A DNA stretch of 64,000 nucleotides from Antedon mediterranea (Eukaryota; Echinodermata; Crinoidea; Comatulida; Antedonidae), in contig NC_092679.1 in assembly GCF_964355755.1 (NCBI RefSeq), positions 17,970,932 to 18,034,931 of the forward strand. Reading direction: 5' to 3'. Numbering within the stretch: position 1 is the stretch's first letter; the number at the start of each line of letters is the position of its first letter. Positions 1-11,200 of the stretch are shown here, piece after piece. Both the position numbers and the translations under genes were made by a program. The notes beneath the pieces were generated by a model, which was not told the origin of the DNA, did not search any database, and saw nothing but the letters and a program-made list of their open reading frames with translations.

Positions 1-175
1 AGGCGGATCCAAGAAGATGGGGACATATTTGGCCTCTGCAGAGCTCCCACTTCTCCCCCACCCCCATCCCCTTCCTACACTCACTATGGACTGAGTGCAG
101 AATCTGTTTGGGCTTAAGCCTATTCTCATTCCTGGTTATTTTTACATTGATGACCGAATAAATATTATTATTATT
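1..175. repeat. Retrotransposon-like 3' tail
   Basis: The stretch contains 'CTGTTTGGGCTTAAGCC', then an AATAAATATT signal and a run of ATT trinucleotides. The same order (CTGTTTGGGCTCATGCC ... AATAAATATTATT) recurs at 14726-14780, which suggests the 3' end of a LINE or SINE. Nothing else was seen between here and 1290. Confidence 0.4.
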
Positions 176-1290
176 ATTATAAATATTATTTCAATATCTC
201 CATAATATGAAAATTATTATAATGTTATGTTCTACAGTTAAATATAGTGTACGGTTCTTATATATAATAAAAAGTATATTATTAATTATTTAAACACTTT
301 CGAAATCATGTTCTAGATATATATTGCATATAACCTTGGCTCGCAGAATATTCAAATGGGCTCTACAGCAGGTTTTTCAAATTTGTCTTTATAAATGTGG
401 GCGAACACTTCAAATATGGCACAGGAATAAAAGCATAATCAATTATTTAAGCATAAGGTAATTAATAGGACAAATATTTATTTATTTAGTATCTGCTTTA
501 AATGCTTTTTACCAACGCATTCACTATGATTTTCATTGACTTTTGTGAAAATTGGGGAAAAAATATGCGCAATGTATTTTTTTTCCCACCTTTCGTAAAA
601 CCTTGGATTTTTTTTTTCCTCTTTTGTGGTGTAATCTACCACATTTATTCATTTATTCATTCATCATAATTATTACAAATACATATTGACATATTACAAT
701 CTTTTTTTTCCATTATTTTCTGATTTTTTTGATAATTTTATTAGCACGGTTTACTGGGAATGTTTTACGGTATATGGCCCTTGCCTTCCCCTTAAGATAT
801 GTGTGATGTATGTATCCATTTCTTTTCATTAATCATTACATTAATGTAATAAAAGTCCTTGTATTATAGATTTATATTTGACTTAATTGGCAAAATGACA
901 TCATTATGATATTCATAAATCATGGGTTTTCAAAGAATTCCGTCTGTGAATAGATTTAGTAAATAACGATTGACTTAATTGGCTGGTCTTGCGTCAATGT
1001 TACTAAATACTCTACGTCTTAATTAGGAATAATATAATTTCATTTATTTATTCCATTTTAAATTTGATATATGACATCATCAAACCCGTGGTGAATTCAC
1101 ATGTCATGAGAATCGTGTGTGAACAGGACTAAGCATTAATGATTAATTACAGTTCACACATAAGCATCGCTTGTCTGTAACCTTAGGGCATGGGGAGTTT
1201 CGGTCTGGAATTGTTGCCTGAGGTGCGAAAACTGTCAACATAGAAATGAAGCAATGGTGAATTTGTGTAAAAAAATGTATTTTCTAGAAT

Positions 1291-1444
1291 ACAGTAGAAC
1301 CTCTAGTCTATTAAGTGGACACCCTCAGGACCCACCAAAGTGTCCCCTCTGAATACGAGTTAATTTAACCAAATTTACCCTGGTTTTTTTCACAGGAAAG
1401 CGTCCCCTGATTAGGGACGTCCCAAATGAGGGGTCGTACTGTGT
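1291..1444. mobile_element. Small MITE with CAGTAGAACCTC ends (pogo/Tigger-like)
   Basis: The left end reads ACAGTAGAACCTC and the right end, reversed, reads ACAGTACGACCCCTC. The body contains GTGGACACCCTCAGG and CAAATGAGGGGTCG, as in non-autonomous pogo/Tigger-like elements. Relatives with the same ends are seen at about 18028-18152 and 56150-56282. Confidence 0.5.
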
Positions 1445-1446
1445 AA

Positions 1447-1603
1447 AGTTCTGTCTATACTATCAAACTAGTTTGACAAAAAAAAAGTATGATGCGCTCA
1501 AATATGGTAGTGATATGCTCATATTTGGTAGTGAGCATAGGTGTTTATATATCGGCACATCACATTTTTTGTCACATAGAGTTTGATAGTTTAGACAGAG
1601 CTT
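1447..1603. mobile_element. MITE family A copy (ends AGCTCTGTCTACACTATCAA)
   Basis: The ends are inverted copies of CTGTCTACACTATCAAACT, followed by TTTGACAAAAAA and AAATATGGTAGTGATATG, with CACATCACATTTTTTGTCAC near the other end. Other copies or pieces: 2334-2441, 12930-13365, 14812-14952, 26150-26185, 38146-38305, 46722-46862 and 47826-47852. Confidence 0.7.
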
Positions 1604-2333
1604 GAGATGAACAATCTCAATAATCGTTCTACATTCTAACTACAATTAACACTCAACATATAAAAAATTGATGACCTCGGCTGAGTCTATGGATTTAACT
1701 AATAATTAATAATAATTATGATAAACGGCATCTGTCTAGTTATTTACAGTTTGTAATCATGACCGGAAAACTTGCAATTGTGGATAGAATTTGCGAGATC
1801 CTACAAGGATCAGCGATCTCACGTCACATGACGTCACAACCACACCTTGGGTAAACGAACACTGTCATATTGCGTGATACAAGCATACCGTGGTCAGGAA
1901 ACAGTTAAAGGTCACGGATCTTGCTAGTTGTACTATCAGTAACAAATCCCTGAATAAATTGCCTTTTATCAGGTATGCAATACGCGGTTTCACGCTTCAG
2001 TGTACAGGTTTAGACTCGATTGCCAGGTGCTTTGCATTACCTGGGGATTTCAGTTAAAACACAGCCAACTACGTATATTACGTTGATAATAATAATAATA
2101 ATAATAATAATAATTGATGTGTTTGGTTAGAATTTAACCTTTTTCATATAACTAGTATGATATACATTTATAATAATTAGATTTAAACTGTTTGACTTTT
2201 GTGAATTTCAATCAGTTTCTGAATTAATAAAAAATAATTGATGACGAAAGTGGTTATCATTTGAAGTAATAGATAACAATATACCTACGTTCCTTATATT
2301 AGATAAATATATAAAATTGTTATTTTGTATATT

Positions 2334-2441
2334 GTATTAAGCTAGTTTGACAAAAAAAGTGTGGCCGCCAAAATATGGAATCATTGTGTCCATATATGGA
2401 CACATCACAACATAAAATTTGATAGTGTAGACAGAGTTTAA
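2334..2441. mobile_element. MITE family A copy, left end truncated
   Basis: It keeps CTAGTTTGACAAAAAAAGTG at the left, two CCATATATGG-type pieces in the middle, and TTTGATAGTGTAGACAGAG at the right. The left terminal bases of the family are missing. Confidence 0.65.
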
Positions 2442-2841
2442 AAGAGGGTTCTAACAAAAACCAGACTGCTTTAAGAAAGGCTGATACCAAATCGATGGAT
2501 TGAAATGACACATTATTATAATGATACACAAAATCCTGATTTAAGAAAAATCTGATAGCACATCAGATTTGAATAAAAAATTACATTTTAAATAGATTAT
2601 TCTAAAATCATAATTCGTATTAATTAGTCCCATATGGTTGACTTATAAATATTCATGAGCGATTAGAAAAGAAGAAGTAAAATCTATTCAAGACTACTTC
2701 AAATTTTCAACTTTAATAGGGTCAACAAGAATTTCCACTACAATTGTAAATACATTTATTTTAGAGAGTATATAAGAAAAATGCAGATGGATTATTAATA
2801 ATAATAATATTTATTTGGTCACCAATGAAAAATAATCAGGA

Positions 2842-3048
2842 TTGAATGTGTTTAAACATGGGAGTAAAGTCACAAATTATGTATGTTTTGTATGCAAATC
2901 CAAAGGCAAATTAATAAAAAAATGTCAATGCTGTGGGTATCAGTGGCTGGATCGCAATGGAGATACAAAAAAAAATCACATGATAAAGCAGACAGAAAAG
3001 TTAGCAGAGCTTTCGGGCAACACTGGTCCTTCATCAGTGTTTTGTATA
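2842..3048 (-). mobile_element. Penelope-like element fragment with hammerhead-ribozyme core
   Basis: On the minus strand the sequence reads CTGATGA (3037-3031), a stem II region, GAAA (3014-3011), then GCTCTGCTAAC. This has the layout of a minimal type I hammerhead with a two-base-pair stem III. It is followed by a body shared with 11690-11800, 5658-5770 and 22846-22950 (ATCTCCATTGCGATCCAGCC, ATTTGCCTTTGGATTT). Hammerheads in the terminal repeats of Penelope-like retroelements are established; assignment to that class is inferred from the ribozyme, since no reverse transcriptase is visible. The plus strand has a 79-codon open frame here that I take to be chance. Confidence 0.5.
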
Positions 3049-3299
3049 CATATACATTTTCTAAATACAGATTTAAAGTAGTGTGAGGAGTAACAGTAAG
3101 CGAGAAAACCGTTTAGCTTGTCCCACATTGAATCTGTATCTATCATGAGCAAGTTTTCCACTCAAACATCGTTTTCTATGTACTATATATTTAAATTACA
3201 AATGTTGCTATTGTATGTATAGTAAATTAGATGTATAAATCAATAAATGTTATCATGAAAATATATCTAATCTTATACAAATCTTTAATTACAAAAAAA

Positions 3300-4100
3300 C
3301 ATGTATGAAAAATTGATCACCTTAAGGATATGAACCTGTGACTTTTATTAATAGGGCAAGTGACTAATCTCTTTAACCTTTTTATGATTAAACAGGTCAG
3401 ATATTTTATCGTGTAGTGTATATATGACATTTAACATGAAACATAAGCAGATTTATTACATGATGAACACATGATAAACATTCACCTACTGTACATGATT
3501 TGAACATGTGACCTCTTACTTTTAGGACAGGTGACTAATCTCATAGACCATCATTATGCAGGATATACAGTCTAGATACACTTTATCAGGCATATATTTT
3601 TGTATACATATCGAAAAGCGAGCAACTCTCCAATTACGGGATAGATAAACTTTTTTTATAATTATTGTGATTTAATCCTCTAGTCTTATTAGAGGCTTAG
3701 GAAGTAGTTAAAAGTTTTCACTAGGTTAGAATTGAACTCTGGACATTGAGATTGAAGACAAACATGTTAACCACCAAGCTACAGCTCCACTGTACAACTC
3801 CTATTGACGACCTAACAACATTTTTTATTCACCCTACATGAATCGAACCTCTGACCTTCTGCTTTACAGGACAAGTGACTAATCTAATAGACATCTTTAT
3901 GATTAAGCAGGTTAAGAAGACCAGATACATTTCATTTAAGAAAATGAGGCAATTGACAACATAACAACATTTTGATGACTGATAAATTTCACACTACATA
4001 TGGTTCGGACTGCTGACCTTTTGCTTACAGGACAAGTGACTAACCGCTAGACCACTTTTGGATTGAGCAGTTTATGCATTATATTTTGCAATACTGTATA
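3300..4100 (-). repeat. Cluster of tRNA-derived SINE heads (about five)
   Basis: Five tRNA-like segments in the same orientation (around 3325-3400, 3490-3560, 3725-3790, 3840-3910 and 4005-4070) each show a B-box-like GGTTCGAATCC relative and an A-box-like GTGGTCTAGCGGTTAG relative. The three that read GGACAAGTGACTAA on the plus strand are closest to each other. They look like decayed SINE heads rather than functional tRNAs, because acceptor stems do not form. Confidence 0.5.
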
Positions 4101-5047
4101 TAATACTATTAGGAAAACATAAGTACTGTATTGCGATATTTATTTAATTACCTATAAATGATAAAAGATGGTATATTGAATTTAAATCCTTTATATTAAC
4201 AATAAACAAAAACAAACAAATTTCTTTTACAATTTAAAATGATTTCAAAACTGTATAAAAATTCATCTAAAGTATTTTCAAACAAACAAGCATTTATATT
4301 TGTTTATTGAAAATATCAGCTTTAAAATGCCTATTCAATTAAGCCTGTTCTAAATCATACAAAACGCTGACGTCACTGACACAGGCCGATATGTTATAAT
4401 GACGTTGATTTCCAACAAAGTGTTGCAACAAATAATATTGTAGATATTCAAAAAAGAAAATACATGAAAAAAACGAAAATGCAGTGATAAGATTGAATAC
4501 AGACGTATTACTATATAATATAGACAATGCCTATCAACAAAAACAGATATGTTTTGTAACCATGTTAAAGGGCCAACTGAAACATGTTTTACGCTCTATA
4601 TATATTTGTATGCTGTTTGATGTTGTTGAATTAAATTGAATTGTCTTTCTCTAGATAAAAAAACGGCAATAAAACCTACTTACAATATGATGAATGAATA
4701 AAATTTTTAAAAAATTTATTTCATCAAATGCCATACAAATAATACAGAGCATAAAAAAGGACCAACCTAGAAGTAAGCTTATCTCAGTTGGCCCTTTAAT
4801 AATAATAATTAATTGAATTTAATAAATTACCATAAGACCGAGTAGGCCAAATGATTACAAATTTGTCAAAAATTAGGGTATTGGATTATATACTCAGATC
4901 ACATTAACATTGGATTTACCAAATCCTTGTGTCTAAATTTAGCCTAAATTTGTGGGTGGGACTATAATCAACCATGGGATTATACTCGGTCACATACAGT
5001 ATATTAAAAATAAACTTTATAAATATAGAAACTAGAGGTATACTTAC
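4101..5047. other. RasGRP-like intron 7, left part; no gene seen
   Basis: AT-rich intron sequence beginning at the donor next to exon 7. I see short AT runs and nothing that resembles an exon with family homology. Confidence 0.5.
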
Positions 5048-5221
5048 AACTGCTACATTGACAAATTTCTCCATGACCTCTGCCCTTTGCTTTGGCGTGT
5101 GTCGACTTAGTACCATACATTGAATCCACATGGATAATCCATTGAATAGGCCAACCGAACGTTCCAACTTTACGTTATCCTTCAGCTGACCGCTCAGGGC
5201 ATAGCTTTTAAAATCGCCAAA
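5048..5221 (-). CDS. RASGRP: RasGRP-like exon 7 (RasGEF catalytic core)
   Basis: The exon is 174 bp (58 codons, phase 0), with acceptor TTGTTTTAG and donor GTAAGTATAC. It encodes FGDFKSYALSGQLKDNVKLE, then RSVGLFNGLSMWIQCMVLS, then RHTPKQRAEVMEKFVNVAV. The FNGLSxWIQxMVLS and QRAEVxxKFVNVA motifs belong to the GEF core helices that flank the Ras-binding cleft. The next expected segment (leading to NFNTLMA) was not found to the left and must lie outside the window. Confidence 0.95.
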
Positions 5222-8200
5222 CTAAAACAATAAAGACAAGGCGGATTAACATTAATATGAATATAGCACATAGGTGAAAAAAAAGGTTGAAATAGTGGGA
5301 AGAAGGTATAGAAAATAGACTCACATATGAGATGTTCCTATTCCCAAATAATTGACAAATAAAAAGCTTTTCAGTATTTGAGTATTTTTCAGTAAAGTCA
5401 CAATGGAAAATAGGAAATCCAAATTTCTCATTTACAACAAATTATATTTGTTTTTAATTAATAGCATGTTTAATCAACAAATTTTAATTTCAATATTTGT
5501 AATTTGTATAGTGCAATTACACAGTGACAATACATTTCATTGTAGCTTTGGTGAAATGGAGAACAGAAAAAAAAACATGTTATTATATGTTACTTGTATA
5601 GTTTTGAGTTTCTCCATGCCTAGAATATATATATATATATGTATACATATGTCGTATATATAAATCCAAAGGCAAATTACTGAAAAAAATGACAATGCTG
5701 TGGGTATCAGTGGCTGGATCTCAATGGAGATACAAAAATAAAAAGCAAAAAGCTAAATCAAAACGATAAAGTAAACATATATATAATATACATAAATGAG
5801 AAAATCTATGCTTGGAAAATGTATATATATATCCGTATAAATATGTCGTATATATAATATATATATAAATGAGAATAATCTATGCTTGGAAAATGTATAT
5901 ATACAAATGTCGTATATATAAAAATATACACAAATGAGAAAATAGCTCAGAACCAAAACAAAGGGAATACTTTATTTTACGTAGTTTTGTGCAACTGTAT
6001 CTTTAAAAAAGGTTTAAAGGTCAACGATTCAGATTAACCAATCAACATTCTTGAGTACATACTCAATGTTTTATATTATCCAATCAAAATACATAATGGT
6101 TCTCATCCAAGTCATTATGTTATTGATAGCATCTATATTTGGCAACTATCTATCTTGAATATATTTTTAGATTTAATTGGTAACATCTGACCTAAAATAT
6201 ATAATAATAGATTAAGTTTGCGAGTAGTAAGTCCCTGCAGCTCTAATTCCTCTTTTATTTTTAATTCAAATAAAAAAAGAAATTTATTTTTACCATTAAA
6301 AACAATAAAGCAAAATGAATAGGTAGTTTAGAATCTAAGCTTGACTCAACTACCAACAAGTGATAGCACATACTCTATATAAGTTTTTATGGCGAGCTAA
6401 TTACGCGGAGTGTGGAGCTACTACCTCAGAGTAGGATTATATGAGTGAGGGCTATTTCTCAGGGAGGACTTATATATGTGTGAGCTATTCCTAAGGGTGG
6501 ACTTATACATGAGTGTGGGCTACTCCTCAGGGTGGACTTAACACGAGTGTGGGCTATTCCTCAAGGTAAACTTATACATGAGTATGGGCTATTGCTCAGG
6601 GTGGACTTATACATGAGTGTGCAGTGATGTACAGCCACAAGAAATAAAGTGGTTCGGTTTTCGCAAGAAAAGGGAAACACCTCTGTTAAGCCACTGGGTT
6701 GTCAAATGCATCTGTGAAAAAGTGGTCACTGAAACCTTCCCAACCATACTGGTGGCTACAGCCCTGGTGTGGGCTATTCCTCAGGGTGGACTTATACATG
6801 AGTGTGGGCTATTCCTCAGGGTAGACTTATACATGACTGTGGGCTATTCCTCAGGGTGGACTTATACATGAGTGTGGGCTAGTCCTCAGGGTGGACTTAT
6901 ACATGAGTGTGGGCTATTCCTCAGGGTGGACTTATACATGAGTGTGGGCTATTCCTCAGGGTGGACTTATACATGAGTGTGGGCTATTCCTCAGGGTGGA
7001 CTTATACATGAGTGTGGGCTATTCCTCAGGGTGGACTTATACATGAGTGTGGGCTATTCCTCAGGGTAGACTTATACGCAAGTATGGGCTATTCCGCAAG
7101 GTGGACTTATACATGACTGTGGGCTATTCCTCAGGGTGGACTTATACATGACTGTGGGCTATTCCTCAGGGTGGACTTATACATGAGTGTGGGCTATTCC
7201 TCAGGGTGGACTTATACATGAGTGTGGGCTATTCCTCAGGGTGGACTTATACATGAGTGTGGGCTATTCCTCAGGGTGGACTTATACATGAGTGTAGGCT
7301 AATACCTCCGAGGATAAACCTATACATTAATAGAGTAGTACTAGTTTATGTTACATTAATGAATTCAATTATTTCCATTGAATAAATATTTATGTTTTTA
7401 TTTCCTATCCGTATAAAAAATCTGTGAAATTAATTACCACTTTTTTAATTCAATCAACTATATTGTAAAAATATATTTTAGATATTAAACTAAATAATTT
7501 TAAAATATCTTGAAAAATTTTCTTATAAAATTTTAATTATTACGATTGTTACAGATATTTTACTTATTTTGGAACCTGATCAATCCAGTACAAAATGGCT
7601 ATAATTGAATAAACATCAGAAGTGATAAAATTTATTATTAATTAACAAGCTATTTTCAAACATGTTTTTACAGCATTCGCCACAATCCAAGTATACGCTG
7701 ATCTGAAGCTGAACTTGGCAATCATGTTCTCGAAGGTGATCAGTCACGCGTGAAGTGTGATCGTTTAATTAAATGCACGCTGAAGAGAACCGACATGTAC
7801 TTAAGAGTCTGCAAACACTTTAAGTGACTGCCATTGTTAAGTCGAGGAATTACGATGCATTGTTATTTTCATCTTGGATTGCGAAACGGAAATAATAACA
7901 GTAATAATAATAATAATTTATAAATAGAGGAAAAATGAGCGCTATAAAAATAGAGAGAGATTATAATATTATACAAATAATGAATGTTTATTAGTCTAAA
8001 TGTAATAGTAGTTCAAACATATCCATATTAGATAGATCATGTATGATTCCACCAAACTTTCTAGGTTAAAATCACGATTGTGAGGCATTTGATAAATAGG
8101 CAAACTGCCTTAAAATATCATGTTTCGAGAAAATAATATCCATACTAGAGCAAAAATCTGTCAAGAAATACATTTTGAATTCTGTGGCTCAAATTATGTA

Positions 8201-11200
8201 TGTCTCCTATAGATAGTGGGTCACATACAATGTTTTAAAATCGAAGGTTCTTTGTACGAAATACATTCAATTATGAAATGCAGATGCATTTTATTCTTCA
8301 AATACTTTCAGAAAAACTGAATGTAATACATATACACATAAATCCATATCTGTATTGAACATGCATAACACGTACTAATCACTACTCTGTATGTACACTT
8401 ACATTTAAACGCCGAAATACTTTGTACTCAAGAAAAGTAAGATGATCGGCTAATTCTGTTGGCTCTAAATGATTGAAGACTAAAGATACTTTTCGGTTCC
8501 TTCCACGGAGAGGGTTCCGTACAGATACAACACGCATCCAGTCATATGATGGTCTAAAGAAGTCAGAAATTTTAATTTTACTGGATTAGAAAGTGAGATG
8601 GTACAAGCGATGAAATTAGATGTATCCACCTTTTAGCATCATTCTCACTTAATGGACTCAATGCAAGAACATAAAGGAAGTTGACCAATCACAACACGAT
8701 GGATCATCTGAACTGTCGCTTGTGATTGGTCAATTCACTTGCATTGTGCCTACATCATTGCATTGAGTCCAAGTGGGAAACGTACTTATAGAGTACAAGT
8801 TACCTATGTTGCACTGTGTATACCTTTACTTTTATTTTCTGTGGGACATATAACTTTCATGGGAAGATTTTATTTCTCACCTCACACAAACATTCGGAAT
8901 CACATTCATGTTAACAAACAAGAATGTTTACTTTAAATACTTACAAATTAGAAACATCGACAATAGTTATAAGTTGTGAATTTCCATCTGCGTGTAGGAG
9001 TGTTTGAAATTCTTGCAGTACACCATATAATTTCTTGTCTAAATCAAAATGAACAGGCCAGTTCATTATCCAATACCTGAAGAACAGAATATCATAGTGT
9101 TCTAGTACGTGTTATGTTTGCAGGTTTTAAGGCTATTAAAGTCATTATGTGAAAAAGATTGAAATCACTAATTTCATTTTATTAAAAAGTAGCTTTATTG
9201 TGACAAGGATTGAGAAAAGAGGCCAAAGGCTTCTGTCATCGATTAAGGATTTATAATAAATAATTATTCCAACTTTCACATAAAAATGAAATTTCTGTAG
9301 CTGGTGTGAAGAACAACTTGTTGCCTGATTTTTGCTCCCAAAATTTGGTACATAATTTGGTAATAATTATTGGTCGAAAAATGAAAAATAAAGTTAATGA
9401 CACAAATGTTTTTTCTTCAAGATAGAAACATAAACAGCTTTTATAGATAAAACTCCAATAATAATGGTTAGTTAAATGGTACCCAACTTGTGTGATCTAT
9501 TGAAAGTTTTTGCAAAAACAACACACCACTATAAACATGTTACAAATGTACCTTTATTTTTATATATAATATATATATACATATAAAACAGAGAATTATA
9601 ATAAAAGTGGGACGACCTCACACAAGACAAAAAAAAATTTTTCCACAAACAATTTTTTTTACGCACTATTTTAATCAGGTAGTGCGAATATAACAACCCA
9701 TTATTTTCCTCAAAATCTCATTTTAATATCTTATGTAGAACTTCAGTGTTGGTTTCTGGTTAATACTTTTTCTAGGGAAAATCCACACCCATTGCTTAAG
9801 AGATTACCATAAATTGATGTAGAAGATAGAAGTATAAGTACTGTATTTAAATATTATTTAATTTAATCTTATCAAGGATAACTTGATAAAATTAAGTAGA
9901 TATATATAGAATAGATATGAATATTCCATATCAATTAATGTTTTAATTAATAAATATGAGTATCTATAAAATATAATTAACTATGCTAATTACTTTTATT
10001 ATTGAATTTGAAAGAGAAGTTAATAAAAAATGTATATTTAATATATATCATCGATGAATCTAGAAAACAAAGTTTGGATGGTGAAGAGCAGGAGAACACC
10101 TTTGACCAAGACGCCAAGGGGAGAAAATTAACATTTTTATCCTATATATATAAGAGCATGTATCAGATTTAGTTGTATAACTTACAAAATGCAAAAGTTA
10201 CAAAAGATTGGCTAATAAATAATTAGTATAAAGCAGTTTCAGTTTTCCAGGGCACTATTGGAAAAACCTTGCACCAGTGAGGAGTCATAAATGCATGCTT
10301 TACAAAATTTCACATATTCACTTTCTCCTTTTTGCTTTTTTTTATTCTAAATTTGATAGTGCCCTTGCAAAATATTTTTTTCAGTACAGCCCTTTCAATA
10401 ACATTAATCATTGCATGATGTCATAATTTGATTATATTAATTAATTTACACAAAGTAGACAATAGCAATAGAATGAATGAAACGAATCTATTTATGGACT
10501 ATTTTGTTCTATGAATATATGCATGCATGTTTTACAATAGAAAAAACTGATCAGAAAATAATTTGTCATCAATTAGGTCGAGACTAGAGTCATTGAAATG
10601 AATACAGATTATCCCATTAGCAAACTACTTCCATTTGATTAACCTATTACGATCAATCTCCAACTTCTAATATTATCGACCATGCTGCAGTAGTTTAAAA
10701 AACGAGGTATGTGTATATTATGTATGTTATGTAATAAGGCAGATTGAATGTAATATTGATTTAGATAAAAACTAAATCTTAGCAAATAATTTTTATTATG
10801 ATATTTTATACAATAACATAATAATGAGTAAAATAGGTTTTTTTTGTTATGTCTGATGTAGTGCATTTCATTTAGTATGACAGGCCTATGTAAACTAAAC
10901 ATATAACAAGATGCAATGGAAATCCTGAACACAGAAAGCTTGTAAATTAAAATCTCACATACTAAACGGGACATTTTGTAAACTCCCAAAATCACTCGGC
11001 TTTTATAAACGTTTATTAGAAAATAACACAATGTATTTGTTACATTTTTCACCCCTAGCTATTCTTTCATTTAATAAATTATCTAGATCTGTATTTTCCA
11101 AAAATGATTGATTTAACCAAAAAAACAAAAATATTGGCGTTTATTTTTAAATAGTGCAATTTTTTTGTTACAATTTTTTCCTTGATTTAAAACAAAATAT

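Noticed and set aside
2842-3081. 79-codon plus-strand frame with C-x-x-C pairs, zinc-finger-like
   Set aside because: It runs antisense across a repeat fragment found in four places with stops in the other copies; the cysteine spacing looks coincidental.
6405-7325. CRISPR-like array (35-bp repeats)
   Set aside because: There are no unique spacers; the unit repeats head to tail, and the context is animal DNA.
10639-11052. 137-codon minus-strand open frame
   Set aside because: Composition is that of AT-rich intron DNA (many I, Y, N, L, S), no domain or splice context, and it lies within a RasGRP-like intron.
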